DNA of 64,000 nt from Psychromonas sp030397575 (GTDB lineage Bacteria > Pseudomonadota > Gammaproteobacteria > Enterobacterales > Psychromonadaceae), in the NCBI RefSeq assembly GCF_046250175.1, contig NZ_CP176468.1; one strand, given 5' to 3'. Position 1 is the first letter of the stretch. Each line of letters starts with the position of its first letter. Position numbers and translations under genes: made by a program. Shown piece after piece: positions 45,699-55,246 of the stretch. The notes under the pieces are model-generated. The model did not search any database. It was not told the origin of the DNA and saw only the letters and a list, made by a program, of their open reading frames with translations.

Positions 45699-46292
45699 CT
45701 AGCTATGAGTCGCTCTTTCACCCCAAATTTCTTGTAAACGTTGGTCTCGACCACAGTTCCAGCGATAAGCTTTATAGCGGATTGGATTGTTTTTATAAAA
45801 ATCTTGATGGTAACTTTCATTGCCCTTAATAGGATAGAAGGTACTAGCATCAAGAATCGGTGTAACTACTTGTTGATCTGCAAATTCATCAATCACCGCT
45901 TGTTTAGACTTTTCAGCTAACTGTCGCTCTTGTTCATTAGCAACAAAAATCGCACTTAAATAACTATGTCCTTTATCGCAAAATTGACCTCTGTCATCGA
46001 ACGGGTCAATGTTTACCCAATAATGATCCAAGATATCTTGATAACTCACTTTTTCTGGGTCATAAGTGATCTCCACCGCTTCATAGTGGCCTCGATGATT
46101 ACCATTATAAGTAGGGTTTTCTACTGTTCCTCCAGTGAATCCCGATACGACATCGGTAACACCAGGTAACTTTTCAAAATCTGACTCCATACACCAGAAA
46201 CAACCACCTGCTAATACTGCTTTATCAGCATTTGCTAAAGGCGTAAAACCAAGTATCGATGTTGACAGTATCAACCCTATTAGTTTTTTCAT
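45699..46292 (-). CDS. msrA: Peptide-methionine (S)-S-oxide reductase, exported
   Basis: MsrA reduces the S form of methionine sulphoxide in proteins. The 197-residue protein has a signal peptide (MKKLIGLILSTSILGF, cleavage likely after residue 22) that puts it in the periplasm, unlike cytosolic E. coli MsrA. The catalytic motif AGGCFWCMES has the active Cys31. The segment GHYEAVEITYDPEKVSY and the C-terminal Cys in RWNCGRDQRL (resolving) are present. The ATG at 46292 is chosen over upstream in-frame starts because it gives the signal peptide. Confidence 0.93.
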   Translation of the reverse strand: MKKLIGLILSTSILGFTPLANADKAVLAGGCFWCMESDFEKLPGVTDVVSGFTGGTVENPTYNGNHRGHYEAVEITYDPEKVSYQDILDHYWVNIDPFDDRGQFCDKGHSYLSAIFVANEQERQLAEKSKQAVIDEFADQQVVTPILDASTFYPIKGNESYHQDFYKNNPIRYKAYRWNCGRDQRLQEIWGERATHS

Positions 46293-46610
46293 AAATCTCT
46301 CACGTAATAAACACCATTCCCATAACAAGACCTACCGAAGCTAAAAATAATTTCAGGTATATTTAAATTAATTAAAAATTAATACGCATTTGATTAGTTA
46401 AGGATCAATAATGAAATATATTAATTATCAAAAAGATAGTAATAAATAGTGTATTGAAACTTGAATGGAAGAACGAACTGTTTATACTCAAAGAGATATA
46501 TATTGGTGAATAGCTATTGATTAGCTTATATAGTCAATAGCATATCCTAAATAATGCCAACGATAACAATCAATTAGAATGACAACACGCAATGGATAAA
46601 GAAGCTAATA
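46293..46610. other. Intergenic gap with no gene seen
   Basis: AT-rich, with no RNA gene or repeat visible. A 12-codon open frame at 46411-46449 has a good AAGGA site, but it is too short to support. The promoters of msrA and of the GGDEF-EAL gene must lie here but are not distinct. Confidence 0.5.
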
Positions 46611-48494
46611 ATGACAATAAATAAACAACTCACTATTTTAATGCTTCTTATCACTCTTTTTTCTACAATCGTGGGTATTAGTACTTTAAAAGTCTCAGAA
46701 GTATCACGCTTTCACCAGCTCAATAGCCTGCACTTCAATTACGTTCTAGAGCTTAATGAGCTAATTAACAAGAGTAAAAATGGTATTCCAGATACAACTG
46801 TACTCAAAGAAGTTGTTAACAACATTAAAGCTCAACCAACGACCTGTGTAGCAATACCTGGACGATTAGATCTTTTGCTAATGGAGCTAACCAATACGCA
46901 AAGTATTGTCACAATATGCCAAAACGATATCGATGTGGCTGATGAGCTATTAAAAAATATCGTGCTATTCGAAGAACGTATAATCAATCACAATACAATA
47001 AAAAAACAATTAAATGATAGCTACACGCAGTTTAGAATTAACTCCGTTGAGTTTATAAAACCCGTTGATAAACTCACTTCATTTATTACAAAGTCCTCTC
47101 AAACAGCGGTTATCACACTATCTATCGCTTTTTTCTTAATAGCATTCGCTATTGCTAAAGCAATTTTAAAGATAGTAAAAAGAATGCAAAAAACCAGTAA
47201 TGAACTAATGGTCAGTGAAGAACGAAATCGTTTACAAGCCAATAGAGATGCACTAACCAAATTACCAAACCGTAATGCGTTAGATCTAAAAATAAATCAA
47301 TACATTGCTTTAGCTGGCCAAAAAAGACTAGCCGTCTTCTTTATTGATCTTGATCGATTTAAAGATATCAATGATACCCGAGGTCATGCTCAAGGTGACA
47401 AGTTACTCATTACAATCAGTGACCGTTTATCTGAAGCAATGCAAGTTCATGACTCTGTCTTTAGGTTTGGTGGCGATGAATTTGTCGCTCTAAGCCATTT
47501 CACCAATGCTGAAGATATAAAGCGCGTAGCAGAATCGTTGGTAAAGGCTATCTCAAAGCCAGTTTTTTTAGGAAATACAGAACTATACGTAACTGGTAGC
47601 GTAGGTATTTCAATCTACCCTACAAATGCCAATACAGCAGAAAATCTAATAAAATATGCTGATACCGCCATGTATGAAGCGAAAAAAGAAGGTAAAAATC
47701 AATACCTCTTTTACAAAAACAGCTTTAGTCAAAAACACACTCGCCGACTATCCCATGAATCAAAATTACGCTATGCACTAGACAAAGGCCAACTACAGGT
47801 CATGTACCAACCTGTTGTTGACTTAAACACCTTTGCCACTGAAGGAACAGAAGCACTATTACGTTGGCAACTAGACCAAGAAACCGTTATATCACCAGAC
47901 GTTTTTGTTCCCATCGCAGAGTATTCAGGACAAATGGTAGAGATAGGTGAATGGGTCCTCAGAATAGCCTGTAAACAAAATAAAATATGGCGAGATAGTG
48001 GCGCTAAAAACCTCAATATGGCGGTTAACGTCTCTCCTTATCAACTATTTGATCCTAACTTTTCTCAACTCGTGCAAAATGTGATCACAGAATTTGAGAT
48101 CCCATATCACTGTCTTGACCTTGAAATAACAGAAAGCATGATCATCACTGAGAATGAACACTTCTTAAAAACATTAAATGAGCTGTCTGAGATGGGTGTG
48201 AGACTATTAATGGATGATTTTGGAACAGGTTACTCATGCCTTAGTAACCTAAGAAACCTGCCTTTTGACATATTAAAAATCGATAAAAGCTTCGTAACTA
48301 ACTATGACACCATCGCTTCTACTATTATTGCCATGGGCAAACAACTAGATATGAAAATTGTCGCAGAAGGCGTAGAAACCTCAAAATCACTAGAAATCCT
48401 CCGCCGTCAACAATGTGATTTTGCACAAGGCTACCTATTCCAAGCGCCTTCAATTGCCAGAGATATTGATATATTTAAAACATATACCCAGTAA
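46611..48494 (+). CDS. GGDEF-EAL cyclic-di-GMP protein with membrane sensor
   Basis: A 627-residue bifunctional-type c-di-GMP protein. The N-terminus has a transmembrane helix (residues about 7-27), a periplasmic sensory region without recognised domain, and a second helix (about 174-195). A GGDEF domain follows with intact FRFGGDEF; the inhibitory-site Arg of RxxD is replaced (QVHD). The EAL domain has intact EALLRW and the loop DDFGTGYSCL. Both domains could be catalytic; the net activity cannot be told from sequence. Confidence 0.93.
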   Translation: MTINKQLTILMLLITLFSTIVGISTLKVSEVSRFHQLNSLHFNYVLELNELINKSKNGIPDTTVLKEVVNNIKAQPTTCVAIPGRLDLLLMELTNTQSIVTICQNDIDVADELLKNIVLFEERIINHNTIKKQLNDSYTQFRINSVEFIKPVDKLTSFITKSSQTAVITLSIAFFLIAFAIAKAILKIVKRMQKTSNELMVSEERNRLQANRDALTKLPNRNALDLKINQYIALAGQKRLAVFFIDLDRFKDINDTRGHAQGDKLLITISDRLSEAMQVHDSVFRFGGDEFVALSHFTNAEDIKRVAESLVKAISKPVFLGNTELYVTGSVGISIYPTNANTAENLIKYADTAMYEAKKEGKNQYLFYKNSFSQKHTRRLSHESKLRYALDKGQLQVMYQPVVDLNTFATEGTEALLRWQLDQETVISPDVFVPIAEYSGQMVEIGEWVLRIACKQNKIWRDSGAKNLNMAVNVSPYQLFDPNFSQLVQNVITEFEIPYHCLDLEITESMIITENEHFLKTLNELSEMGVRLLMDDFGTGYSCLSNLRNLPFDILKIDKSFVTNYDTIASTIIAMGKQLDMKIVAEGVETSKSLEILRRQQCDFAQGYLFQAPSIARDIDIFKTYTQ

Positions 48495-48738
48495 AAATTA
48501 CTTTAGTCTACTACCTACAAGTTATGTACTTATAATGTTAATCCAAGATGGAAAAGAGCAATAGCTGGATATTTTATAACTCATTTGCGTGATACACCCC
48601 AAACAAAAAAGATACCACCAATTGATTATTTACAGATCTTAATTATAGTTACATCAAAATAAAACAAAAAATATAATTGCATCTTTTAATGCCAAAGGTA
48701 ATCTACATTTTTCATAAAAATGAAGGTACTTTGAAAAG

Positions 48739-49023
48739 ATGAAAAAACTATTAATATTAATATTGATTGGTATCGCAGCAAACCAAATTTATCAAAAATA
48801 CAACGTCCCTGTTATCACCAATGCAGATATTGAACAGCTAAATAAACCTGTAAAATTAAGTAATTTTAAGAGCCATAAACAGCAATATTCATGTGATGGT
48901 CGTCAGTATTGCAGTGAAATGCATTCATGTGAAGAAGCAACGTTCTTTATTGAGCACTGCCCTAATACTAAAATGGATGGGAACCATGACGGAGTTCCCT
49001 GTGAGCGTCAATGGTGTAATTAA
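48739..49023 (+). CDS. Excalibur-domain exported protein
   Basis: A 94-residue protein with an N-terminal hydrophobic segment (signal or anchor, residues 1-20) and a C-terminal excalibur domain. The segments CSEMHSCEEATFFIEHC and MDGNHDGVPCE carry the DxDxDG-like calcium loop and four conserved Cys. Such proteins are envelope associated; this one has no nuclease fused. It lies immediately upstream of the frameshifted GGDEF gene. Confidence 0.85.
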   Translation: MKKLLILILIGIAANQIYQKYNVPVITNADIEQLNKPVKLSNFKSHKQQYSCDGRQYCSEMHSCEEATFFIEHCPNTKMDGNHDGVPCERQWCN

Positions 49024-49041
49024 GTGTAAACAATAAAGTTA

Positions 49042-49997
49042 GTGGGTATTTTTCAGGATGAAAGATACAAAATAGCGAGTAACCGCATGAAAGATATTAA
49101 AGGATTTCTAAGCTTAATACTGGATTCAATAGCAGACCATATTACGGTAATTGATAGTACAGGTACGATCCAATATGTGAATAAAAGCTGGACGGCGTTT
49201 GCTGCTCAAAATGGTTGCTTGATTAAAGAAACGTGGCTAGGTGTTAATTATATTGAAGCTTGCGATAAAGCCAGTGAAGTTCACGATGACTATGGAGCTC
49301 AGGTAGCACAAGGTATTAGAAGTGTTATTGACCAAACTATTGAAAGCTTCTATTTCGAGTATCCATGCCATAGTCCAAAACAAAACCGTTGGTTTATGAT
49401 GCGAGTAACCCCCCTTGTATTTGAACAAGTTCCCTATTTTGTTATTTCCCATCATAATATCAGTGAACGTAAACTGCCGAAGAAAAAGTAAGAAACTTAG
49501 CTAGAATGGATGGCTTAACGAATATTGCCAACCGCCGTTATTTTGATGAGTTTTTAAATGCGGAATGGCGAAGATGCCTAAGGTTAGAGTTACCAATTAG
49601 CCTAGCAATCATCGACTTAGATCATTTTAAATTACTCAACGATACCTATGGGCATCAACATGGTGACCAATGCTTAATAAAGATAGGACAGTTACTTAAA
49701 CAATTTGTTAATCGTTCAAGTGATATCTGTGCTCGTTATGGTGGCGAAGAGTTTGCTATTGTTTTAGGTAATACTTCAATAACAGAAGCACAAGCATTAC
49801 TGATCAGTCTTTTAGAAGAGATAGCCCACCTAGACATAGCTAACCCAAGTTCTACTACTCAACCTTATTTAACCGCTAGTATTGGCTTATCAACCATCTA
49901 CCCAAGCTTTGGAGCCCATGAAAGAATATTAATTCACCAAGCAGACAATATGCTTTATAAAGCTAAAAAAAGAGGGAGAAACCGCTTAGAAAGTTAA
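49042..49997 (+). pseudogene. PAS-GGDEF diguanylate cyclase broken by a frameshift
   Basis: Positions 49042-49491 encode a PAS domain (ADHITVIDSTGTIQYVNKSW) ending SERKLPKKK, stop. The next open frame, 49506-49997, is a GGDEF domain with MDGLTNIANRRYF, the I-site RSSD and catalytic GGEEF. Restoring one G near 49476-49477 (CTGCCG to CTGGCCG) joins the frames as LAEEKVRNLARMDG, the usual PAS-GGDEF linker. So this is one gene split by a single-base deletion, or a sequencing error. The start is uncertain: GTG at 49042 or an ATG at 49087. Confidence 0.88.
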
Positions 49998-50165
49998 CTT
50001 AATTTATAATTTCGTTACATGCCTCTTGATAAGACTTAGCACATAGTCAAGAATATAACACTAAAGTTATATTTTTTGATTTAACGGTAATTGTAGCTAC
50101 ATTGTAATAATTGCCATTATTTTAAACTCTCCAGCTACATCGATATCCAGTCTAGGGGCCTTTCA

Positions 50166-51089
50166 ATGCATCAAGTTACTGATTTTACTTTATTTAAAGA
50201 AGTAATGGAGATTTTACCTACCCCGGTACTAATCAAAGATAGCCACCTTCGATATATTTTCATAAACAAAGCCTTTGAAGCATTATTCCAGGTTAATCGA
50301 GTAGATGTGTTAGGACAACTAGATAAGGAAGTATTTGTTGATCGACAAGTTGCGCAATGTAATGGCGGCGATTTGCGTGTACTCGAAACCGGTGAAATAG
50401 ATGAAGCCTATGAATCGGTGTTTGATAGTAACGGAGATCAACGTGAAGTGATCACTCGAAAAAGCCGCCTTACGATGGCCAGTGGAGACGTTTATTTAGT
50501 AGGCACCATTTACGATATCACCGATGTTACGGTAATGAATCAACAGTTGATAATTAATCAAACCAAACTTAAAGAACAGTCTGAGCAATTAGAAAACATG
50601 GTTAATACCGACCCGCTAACAGGTTGTAATAATCGACGAGCCTTAGATATCCAATTACCTACTTTATTTGAACAAGCTTCATTTAAAGGCGGCTTATTAG
50701 CCATTGATGTCGACAAGTTTAAACTGATCAATGATAACTATGGGCACCATGTTGGTGACCTAGGTTTACAAAAAATGGTGAAAATTATTGTAGAGACACT
50801 TTCAAGTGAGCATCAGCTAATTCGCATGGGAGGAGAAGAGTTTTTAGTCGCCTGTGCAGGTATTGAACATAAGCAATTAATTGATTTAGCAGAGCAGTTA
50901 CGCAGCAGTATCGAAGCCAGCAAAAACCAATTTGCAGGTCACCATATTAGTTTCACTGTAAGCATTGGTGTAGTACATACAGATACATTTAATAAATGGG
51001 ATTTAGATAAACTAATCAATGCTGCTGATAAGGCTTTGTATAAAGCCAAAGCCTTAGGTAGAAACTGTGTTTATTATAAGCTGCCATAA
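50166..51089 (+). CDS. PAS-GGDEF diguanylate cyclase
   Basis: A 307-residue cytosolic protein: PAS domain (residues 8-125, PTPVLIKDSHLRYIFINKAF), a short coiled coil, then GGDEF (145-305) with DPLTGCNNRRALD and intact catalytic MGGEEF. No RxxD inhibitory site precedes the motif. It should synthesise cyclic-di-GMP in response to a PAS-bound signal. No EAL domain and no transmembrane segment. It is the third c-di-GMP gene in this 4.5-kb stretch. Confidence 0.92.
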   Translation: MHQVTDFTLFKEVMEILPTPVLIKDSHLRYIFINKAFEALFQVNRVDVLGQLDKEVFVDRQVAQCNGGDLRVLETGEIDEAYESVFDSNGDQREVITRKSRLTMASGDVYLVGTIYDITDVTVMNQQLIINQTKLKEQSEQLENMVNTDPLTGCNNRRALDIQLPTLFEQASFKGGLLAIDVDKFKLINDNYGHHVGDLGLQKMVKIIVETLSSEHQLIRMGGEEFLVACAGIEHKQLIDLAEQLRSSIEASKNQFAGHHISFTVSIGVVHTDTFNKWDLDKLINAADKALYKAKALGRNCVYYKLP

Positions 51090-51246
51090 AGAAGCCAATA
51101 AGCCACACACTGTTTGACTCCATCATTAAGTAAAGGCGCTAAATGGTTAATCACAAAAATGGCTTAGTTTAAAATGTAAATTGAAGAAAATGACGCGCCA
51201 TATGCCACACTTACAACAATACTATTAGCATGATGAGATAGCAGCA

Positions 51247-52122
51247 TTAAGTTGTGATCTTATCACCCACCAACCTTAAAAGATGCTTAACTGCTTTTGA
51301 TAAAATTTGGTTTTTACGCACCACGTACCCCAAACTGGTGCAAGGGAAGTCGGCTAAAGTCACCACTTCCGATTTTAAATGAGGTCTGCTGTCTAATGAG
51401 AAATCAGGTACAATCGCCGTACCAAATCCTGCTTCAGCCCAGTCTAATTGAGCATCGACACTCCCCACTTCCATGATCCGATAACGCGGTATATTTAAAG
51501 AAGGCAAAGCATGATCAATCAAATCACGAGTTCTTGTATCATGACCTAGTAAAATTAAAGTCGGCAGGTCAGCGCTATCTTTTTGTACCACCTCGCCTTG
51601 TACTAAAGCTAATTGATGTCCAACAGCGCACCAATGTACCGCTTTTAACTCACTAAAATGTAAAGGTAAACTTTCTTTTTGCTCGATCACAAAGCCTAAT
51701 TCAGCATCTGCGCTTTTCACTAATGATGAAGCCTGTGAAGAAGTCGTATTAAATAAAGCCAGATCGATATTTGGATACGCTTGTTTAAATAACTGAAAAG
51801 GTTCAATCAGCAAAGCTCTAGAAATAATATCACTAGCAGCAATGGTCAATGTTCCTTGGTGAAGCTCATTCAAGGCATTAATATCTGCTTGGCAAACCTT
51901 CAATTCCTGCAAGGTTTTTTGACTGCTTTTCAATAAACGCTGTCCGGCTTGTGTTAACCGAAATGGGCTACGTTCTATCAACTTAGTGCGTGTCACTTTC
52001 TCTAACTGTTTTAAATGCAAACTAACATTAGGTTGTGTCATATGTAGCGCGATAGCTGATTTACCAAAGTGTTGTAACTCCGCTAAAGTTACAAAGGTTT
52101 TTAACCAATTAATATCAAGCAT
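51247..52122 (-). CDS. LysR-family transcriptional regulator
   Basis: A 291-residue LysR protein. The N-terminal helix-turn-helix is ELQHFGKSAIALHMTQPNVS, and the C-terminal substrate-binding domain includes ILLGHDTRTRDLI. It is divergently transcribed from purA with 132 bases between, the usual arrangement for a regulator and its target. The effector is unknown. Confidence 0.9.
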   Translation of the reverse strand: MLDINWLKTFVTLAELQHFGKSAIALHMTQPNVSLHLKQLEKVTRTKLIERSPFRLTQAGQRLLKSSQKTLQELKVCQADINALNELHQGTLTIAASDIISRALLIEPFQLFKQAYPNIDLALFNTTSSQASSLVKSADAELGFVIEQKESLPLHFSELKAVHWCAVGHQLALVQGEVVQKDSADLPTLILLGHDTRTRDLIDHALPSLNIPRYRIMEVGSVDAQLDWAEAGFGTAIVPDFSLDSRPHLKSEVVTLADFPCTSLGYVVRKNQILSKAVKHLLRLVGDKITT

Positions 52123-52254
52123 AAGATCACGTCCTCATTCAACTTAACACACAACAAATTATATGAGTTACTTATTAAAGTAATAACTATTATTAATTTA
52201 TCATATTAACATTGATTATGTAGCATACCCTTTTCATCATTCAAGGGGTAAAGC

Positions 52255-53511
52255 ATGACATCAATAGTGGTTGTAGGCGCAAACTGGGGCGACGAAGGTA
52301 AAGGCCGTATCGTTGACTTTTTAGCAGAAGATGCAAGCGCAAGTATTCGTTTCCAAGGCGGTAATAACGCTGGCCATACCGTGGTAAATGACTTCGGTAC
52401 CTTCAAATTACACCAGTTACCAAGTGGCATCTTTAACCCAAATTGCTTAGCGGTACTTGGCCCTGGCATGGTGATCAGCCCTTCTGCATTAACTGAAGAA
52501 ATCAATGAAGTTAAACAAGCAAATATTGATGTAAAACTATCTATCTCAGACCGCGCAACACTATGTTTACCGTTACACGCTTTAGAAGACACGCTAGAAG
52601 AGCAACGTCTTGGTGATGCAGCCTACGGTTCAACAAGACAAGGTATCGCACCCGCTTACGGTGACCGCGTGATGAAAAAAGGCATTCTAGTGGGTTGGTT
52701 AAAACAACCTGAAGTACTACAACAACGTATTCAATTCCTACTAGATTGGAAATTACCTCAATTAAAAGCGCTGTACCCTGATCATGAGTTTAATCAAACA
52801 GCAGAAGAGATGACTAACTGGCTATTAGAAGTGACTGCGCCTTGGCGTCAATTCATTTGCAACGTCACAGAGCCACTAAAAGCGTTACAAAAAGAAAAGG
52901 CTAACCTAGTATTTGAAGCGCAACTAGGTGCGGGCAGAGACTTAGTCTACGGTGAATACCCTTGGACAACATCATCGAATGTGACGGCCGCTTATGCGGG
53001 TATCGGTAGCGGTTTACCTGCGCTATACCCTGAACGTGTTGTTGCCGTCGCAAAATCATTTAGCTCATCAGTAGGTACAGGCACATTAGTAACAGCCATG
53101 GAGCATCAAGATAACTTCCGTGAAAGTGCTAATGAATACGGTGCAGTAACAGGTCGCCCACGTGATATGGGATTCTTTGATGCAGTAGCAACACGCAATG
53201 GTGTTGAGTTACAAGCAGCAACTGAAATTGCTTTAACAAAAATCGACTGTTTATCAGGCATGGCTGATTTAAAAATCTGTGTTGCCTATGAAGGGCAACA
53301 CCCAGAAAACCCAATTTGGCCACAAACAGCATCATTAACACCTGTTTATGAACAAATGCAAAGCTGGAATGAAGATATCAGCGGCTGCCGCACCTTTGAA
53401 AGCCTACCGACCGCAGCACAAAACTACGTAACTCGCATTGAAGAACTGATGGGCGTACCAGTAAGCATGGTCTCTGTCGGTCCAGAGCGCGAGCAAATGA
53501 TCATTCGATAA
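52255..53511 (+). CDS. purA: Adenylosuccinate synthetase, divergent form
   Basis: PurA joins IMP and aspartate using GTP to give adenylosuccinate, committing IMP to AMP synthesis. The 418-residue protein keeps the catalytic Asp13 (NWGDEGKGR) and His41 (GGNNAGHTVV), both at E. coli positions. But several conserved stretches differ: GSTRQGIAPAY replaces GTTGRGIGPAY, and EAQLGAGRDL replaces EGAQGTLLD. It is shorter than E. coli PurA (432). It is not next to the usual nsrR/hfl genes but is divergent from a LysR gene, so it may be a second, specialised copy. Confidence 0.85.
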   Translation: MTSIVVVGANWGDEGKGRIVDFLAEDASASIRFQGGNNAGHTVVNDFGTFKLHQLPSGIFNPNCLAVLGPGMVISPSALTEEINEVKQANIDVKLSISDRATLCLPLHALEDTLEEQRLGDAAYGSTRQGIAPAYGDRVMKKGILVGWLKQPEVLQQRIQFLLDWKLPQLKALYPDHEFNQTAEEMTNWLLEVTAPWRQFICNVTEPLKALQKEKANLVFEAQLGAGRDLVYGEYPWTTSSNVTAAYAGIGSGLPALYPERVVAVAKSFSSSVGTGTLVTAMEHQDNFRESANEYGAVTGRPRDMGFFDAVATRNGVELQAATEIALTKIDCLSGMADLKICVAYEGQHPENPIWPQTASLTPVYEQMQSWNEDISGCRTFESLPTAAQNYVTRIEELMGVPVSMVSVGPEREQMIIR

Positions 53512-53564
53512 TCGTTGCTGTAATGACATTTCACGCTATTAACTGTTAAGTGATGATAGAAAAC

Positions 53565-53590
53565 AAAAAACCGACTTTCGTCGGTTTTTT
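53565..53590. terminator. Bidirectional terminator between purA and the REC-like gene
   Basis: CCGAC and GTCGG pair around TTTC, flanked by A6 and T7, so the stem extends to 11 bp and can terminate both the plus-strand purA and the converging accessory operon. Confidence 0.9.
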
Positions 53591-53611
53591 TATATTAAGC
53601 TAAATAATTAT

Positions 53612-55246
53612 CTAACTCAGTCTTATCCACTCTGGCTCATCTAAACCAACACGCGATAAACTTGAACTATATTGAACAACTATCCGTTGGGCATATAGAT
53701 CTTTTAATTCAAAAATAAACTCAAATTTTTCTGTTAATTCTTCTGAGTAGTAAAAAGGAACAAAATACATTTTTTCACTTTCGTCTTCAGCTTTGACAGT
53801 CCCTTCGGAAGAACCAGAAAATTTAACGGTTCGCATATCGTAAATTGATTTACCAAGCTTTAACTTATCACCACCAGGTGTTATAAAATCAAACTTACTA
53901 TCTTGATTTACAATGGACAATGATAAAAATAGAAATCTTCTTGCCTGTTGCTCATCAACCCTCACGGAGTCGCAACGCTGCTGAATACAAACGTAATATG
54001 AACCTTCCTCATTATTACTTTTGACAACAGTACCAAGGGTTAATACTGGGGTATGATTGTCATATTTAATAAGATCTTTATGTTGGCAAAGTAATGCAAA
54101 ATCTCTATTTAAACTTTCGTCTTCACCGCTTTCATGAAATAAACTAAAAGCATATTTCTTATAGTTATTTTTAGCACTATTTGCACTAATTCCTTTAGAT
54201 ATCAAAGCATTAATGATTTTTTGTTTAACATCCTCTGATGAAACCAGTAAAGATTTTAAAATATCTTTATCTCTACTAAAGTTTTCCGCTGTAGGTTTAC
54301 CAGAATTATCTAACTTAGCTCTTTCTTCTTCTTCGATATATTGTTCAATCCAAAGCTCAATTACCTCCGTATTGATACTACTGCTAAGATTTTCAACTCT
54401 TAAAATTGAAGTGAATGTGTCTCCTAATAATTCAACTAGAAGTTCATTAGCATCATTAATGTTTGGTAATAATGATTTATGAGTTAAATACGCAGCATCT
54501 AATTTTTTTGAAAAAATATTTAATACCTGAAAGAAATTTTTCCTAATCACAGTCAAAGCTTTTAAAGTAAAATTTGATAAAAGCCCATTAGTCATTTTGG
54601 CAAATTCATTATTAATGAACTCTGGTAACTGCTGATATGTTACTTCTTTGTCTCGTAGAGCAGGATTATGTGTTCCTCGCCCATTACCACCATTAGACTT
54701 AGCCCTAACCAGAATTTTACAGCTACCTGATACAACGCAACAATCATCATCTCCAGAAAGACTAAAACCGCTAATTTCTTGAGTAGTTAAATAACTTAAT
54801 ATTTCTGTAGCTATATTATTTAGGTCTGTTTCGCCAGTGTATACCAATATTAATTTTAGACTATTTAGCTTACTTGGGGAGCCTAATAAGTTTCTGATAA
54901 TACATTTAGTGTAAGAGCCTCTTATATCGTCATCATCATCATCTTCATCGCTTTCTGTCGCAGATAACTCGGTAGAGTTCTGTATAATAATCTGCCAATC
55001 TAAAACTGTCACATCAGCTTTAGCAGCAATATCAGAAAAAAGCTGAATATCAGCTTCTTTCTCTGGTTGAAAAACTGAGCAAATTTTATGATTACTAGCA
55101 AAACCTCTAGTAATTGTCTTGGCATCAAAGTCATGTTGAGTATCAGCGCCATCTACCGCGGAATATGCTTTATCATCTATAAAAACTACACTTTGTAGAA
55201 AGTCCTTTGCTATCTCATTTGATAGGCTTTGAAAATTATCAGTCAT
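53612..55246 (-). CDS. Receiver-like protein of the methyltransferase-GHKL operon
   Basis: A 544-residue protein not recognised as a named enzyme. The N-terminal about 190 residues resemble a response-regulator receiver domain. SVVFIDD gives the acidic pair Asp24/Asp25, VTVLDW the possible phosphoacceptor Asp83, LILVYTGE the Thr137, and CKILVRAK a candidate Lys (177 or 183). An unusual acidic run (ESDEDDDDDD, residues 98-107) interrupts the fold. The C-terminal 350 residues are mixed helix and strand with CIQQRCDSVRV, and no known nuclease or HTH motif. The ATG overlaps the GHKL gene stop by 8 bases, so it is the third gene of the operon. Effector function is inferred, not shown. Confidence 0.8.
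   Translation of the reverse strand: MTDNFQSLSNEIAKDFLQSVVFIDDKAYSAVDGADTQHDFDAKTITRGFASNHKICSVFQPEKEADIQLFSDIAAKADVTVLDWQIIIQNSTELSATESDEDDDDDDIRGSYTKCIIRNLLGSPSKLNSLKLILVYTGETDLNNIATEILSYLTTQEISGFSLSGDDDCCVVSGSCKILVRAKSNGGNGRGTHNPALRDKEVTYQQLPEFINNEFAKMTNGLLSNFTLKALTVIRKNFFQVLNIFSKKLDAAYLTHKSLLPNINDANELLVELLGDTFTSILRVENLSSSINTEVIELWIEQYIEEEERAKLDNSGKPTAENFSRDKDILKSLLVSSEDVKQKIINALISKGISANSAKNNYKKYAFSLFHESGEDESLNRDFALLCQHKDLIKYDNHTPVLTLGTVVKSNNEEGSYYVCIQQRCDSVRVDEQQARRFLFLSLSIVNQDSKFDFITPGGDKLKLGKSIYDMRTVKFSGSSEGTVKAEDESEKMYFVPFYYSEELTEKFEFIFELKDLYAQRIVVQYSSSLSRVGLDEPEWIRLS

Noticed and set aside
46411..46449. 12-codon open frame with AAGGA site
   Set aside because: It is too short and has no conserved partner; a leader-peptide role cannot be supported.
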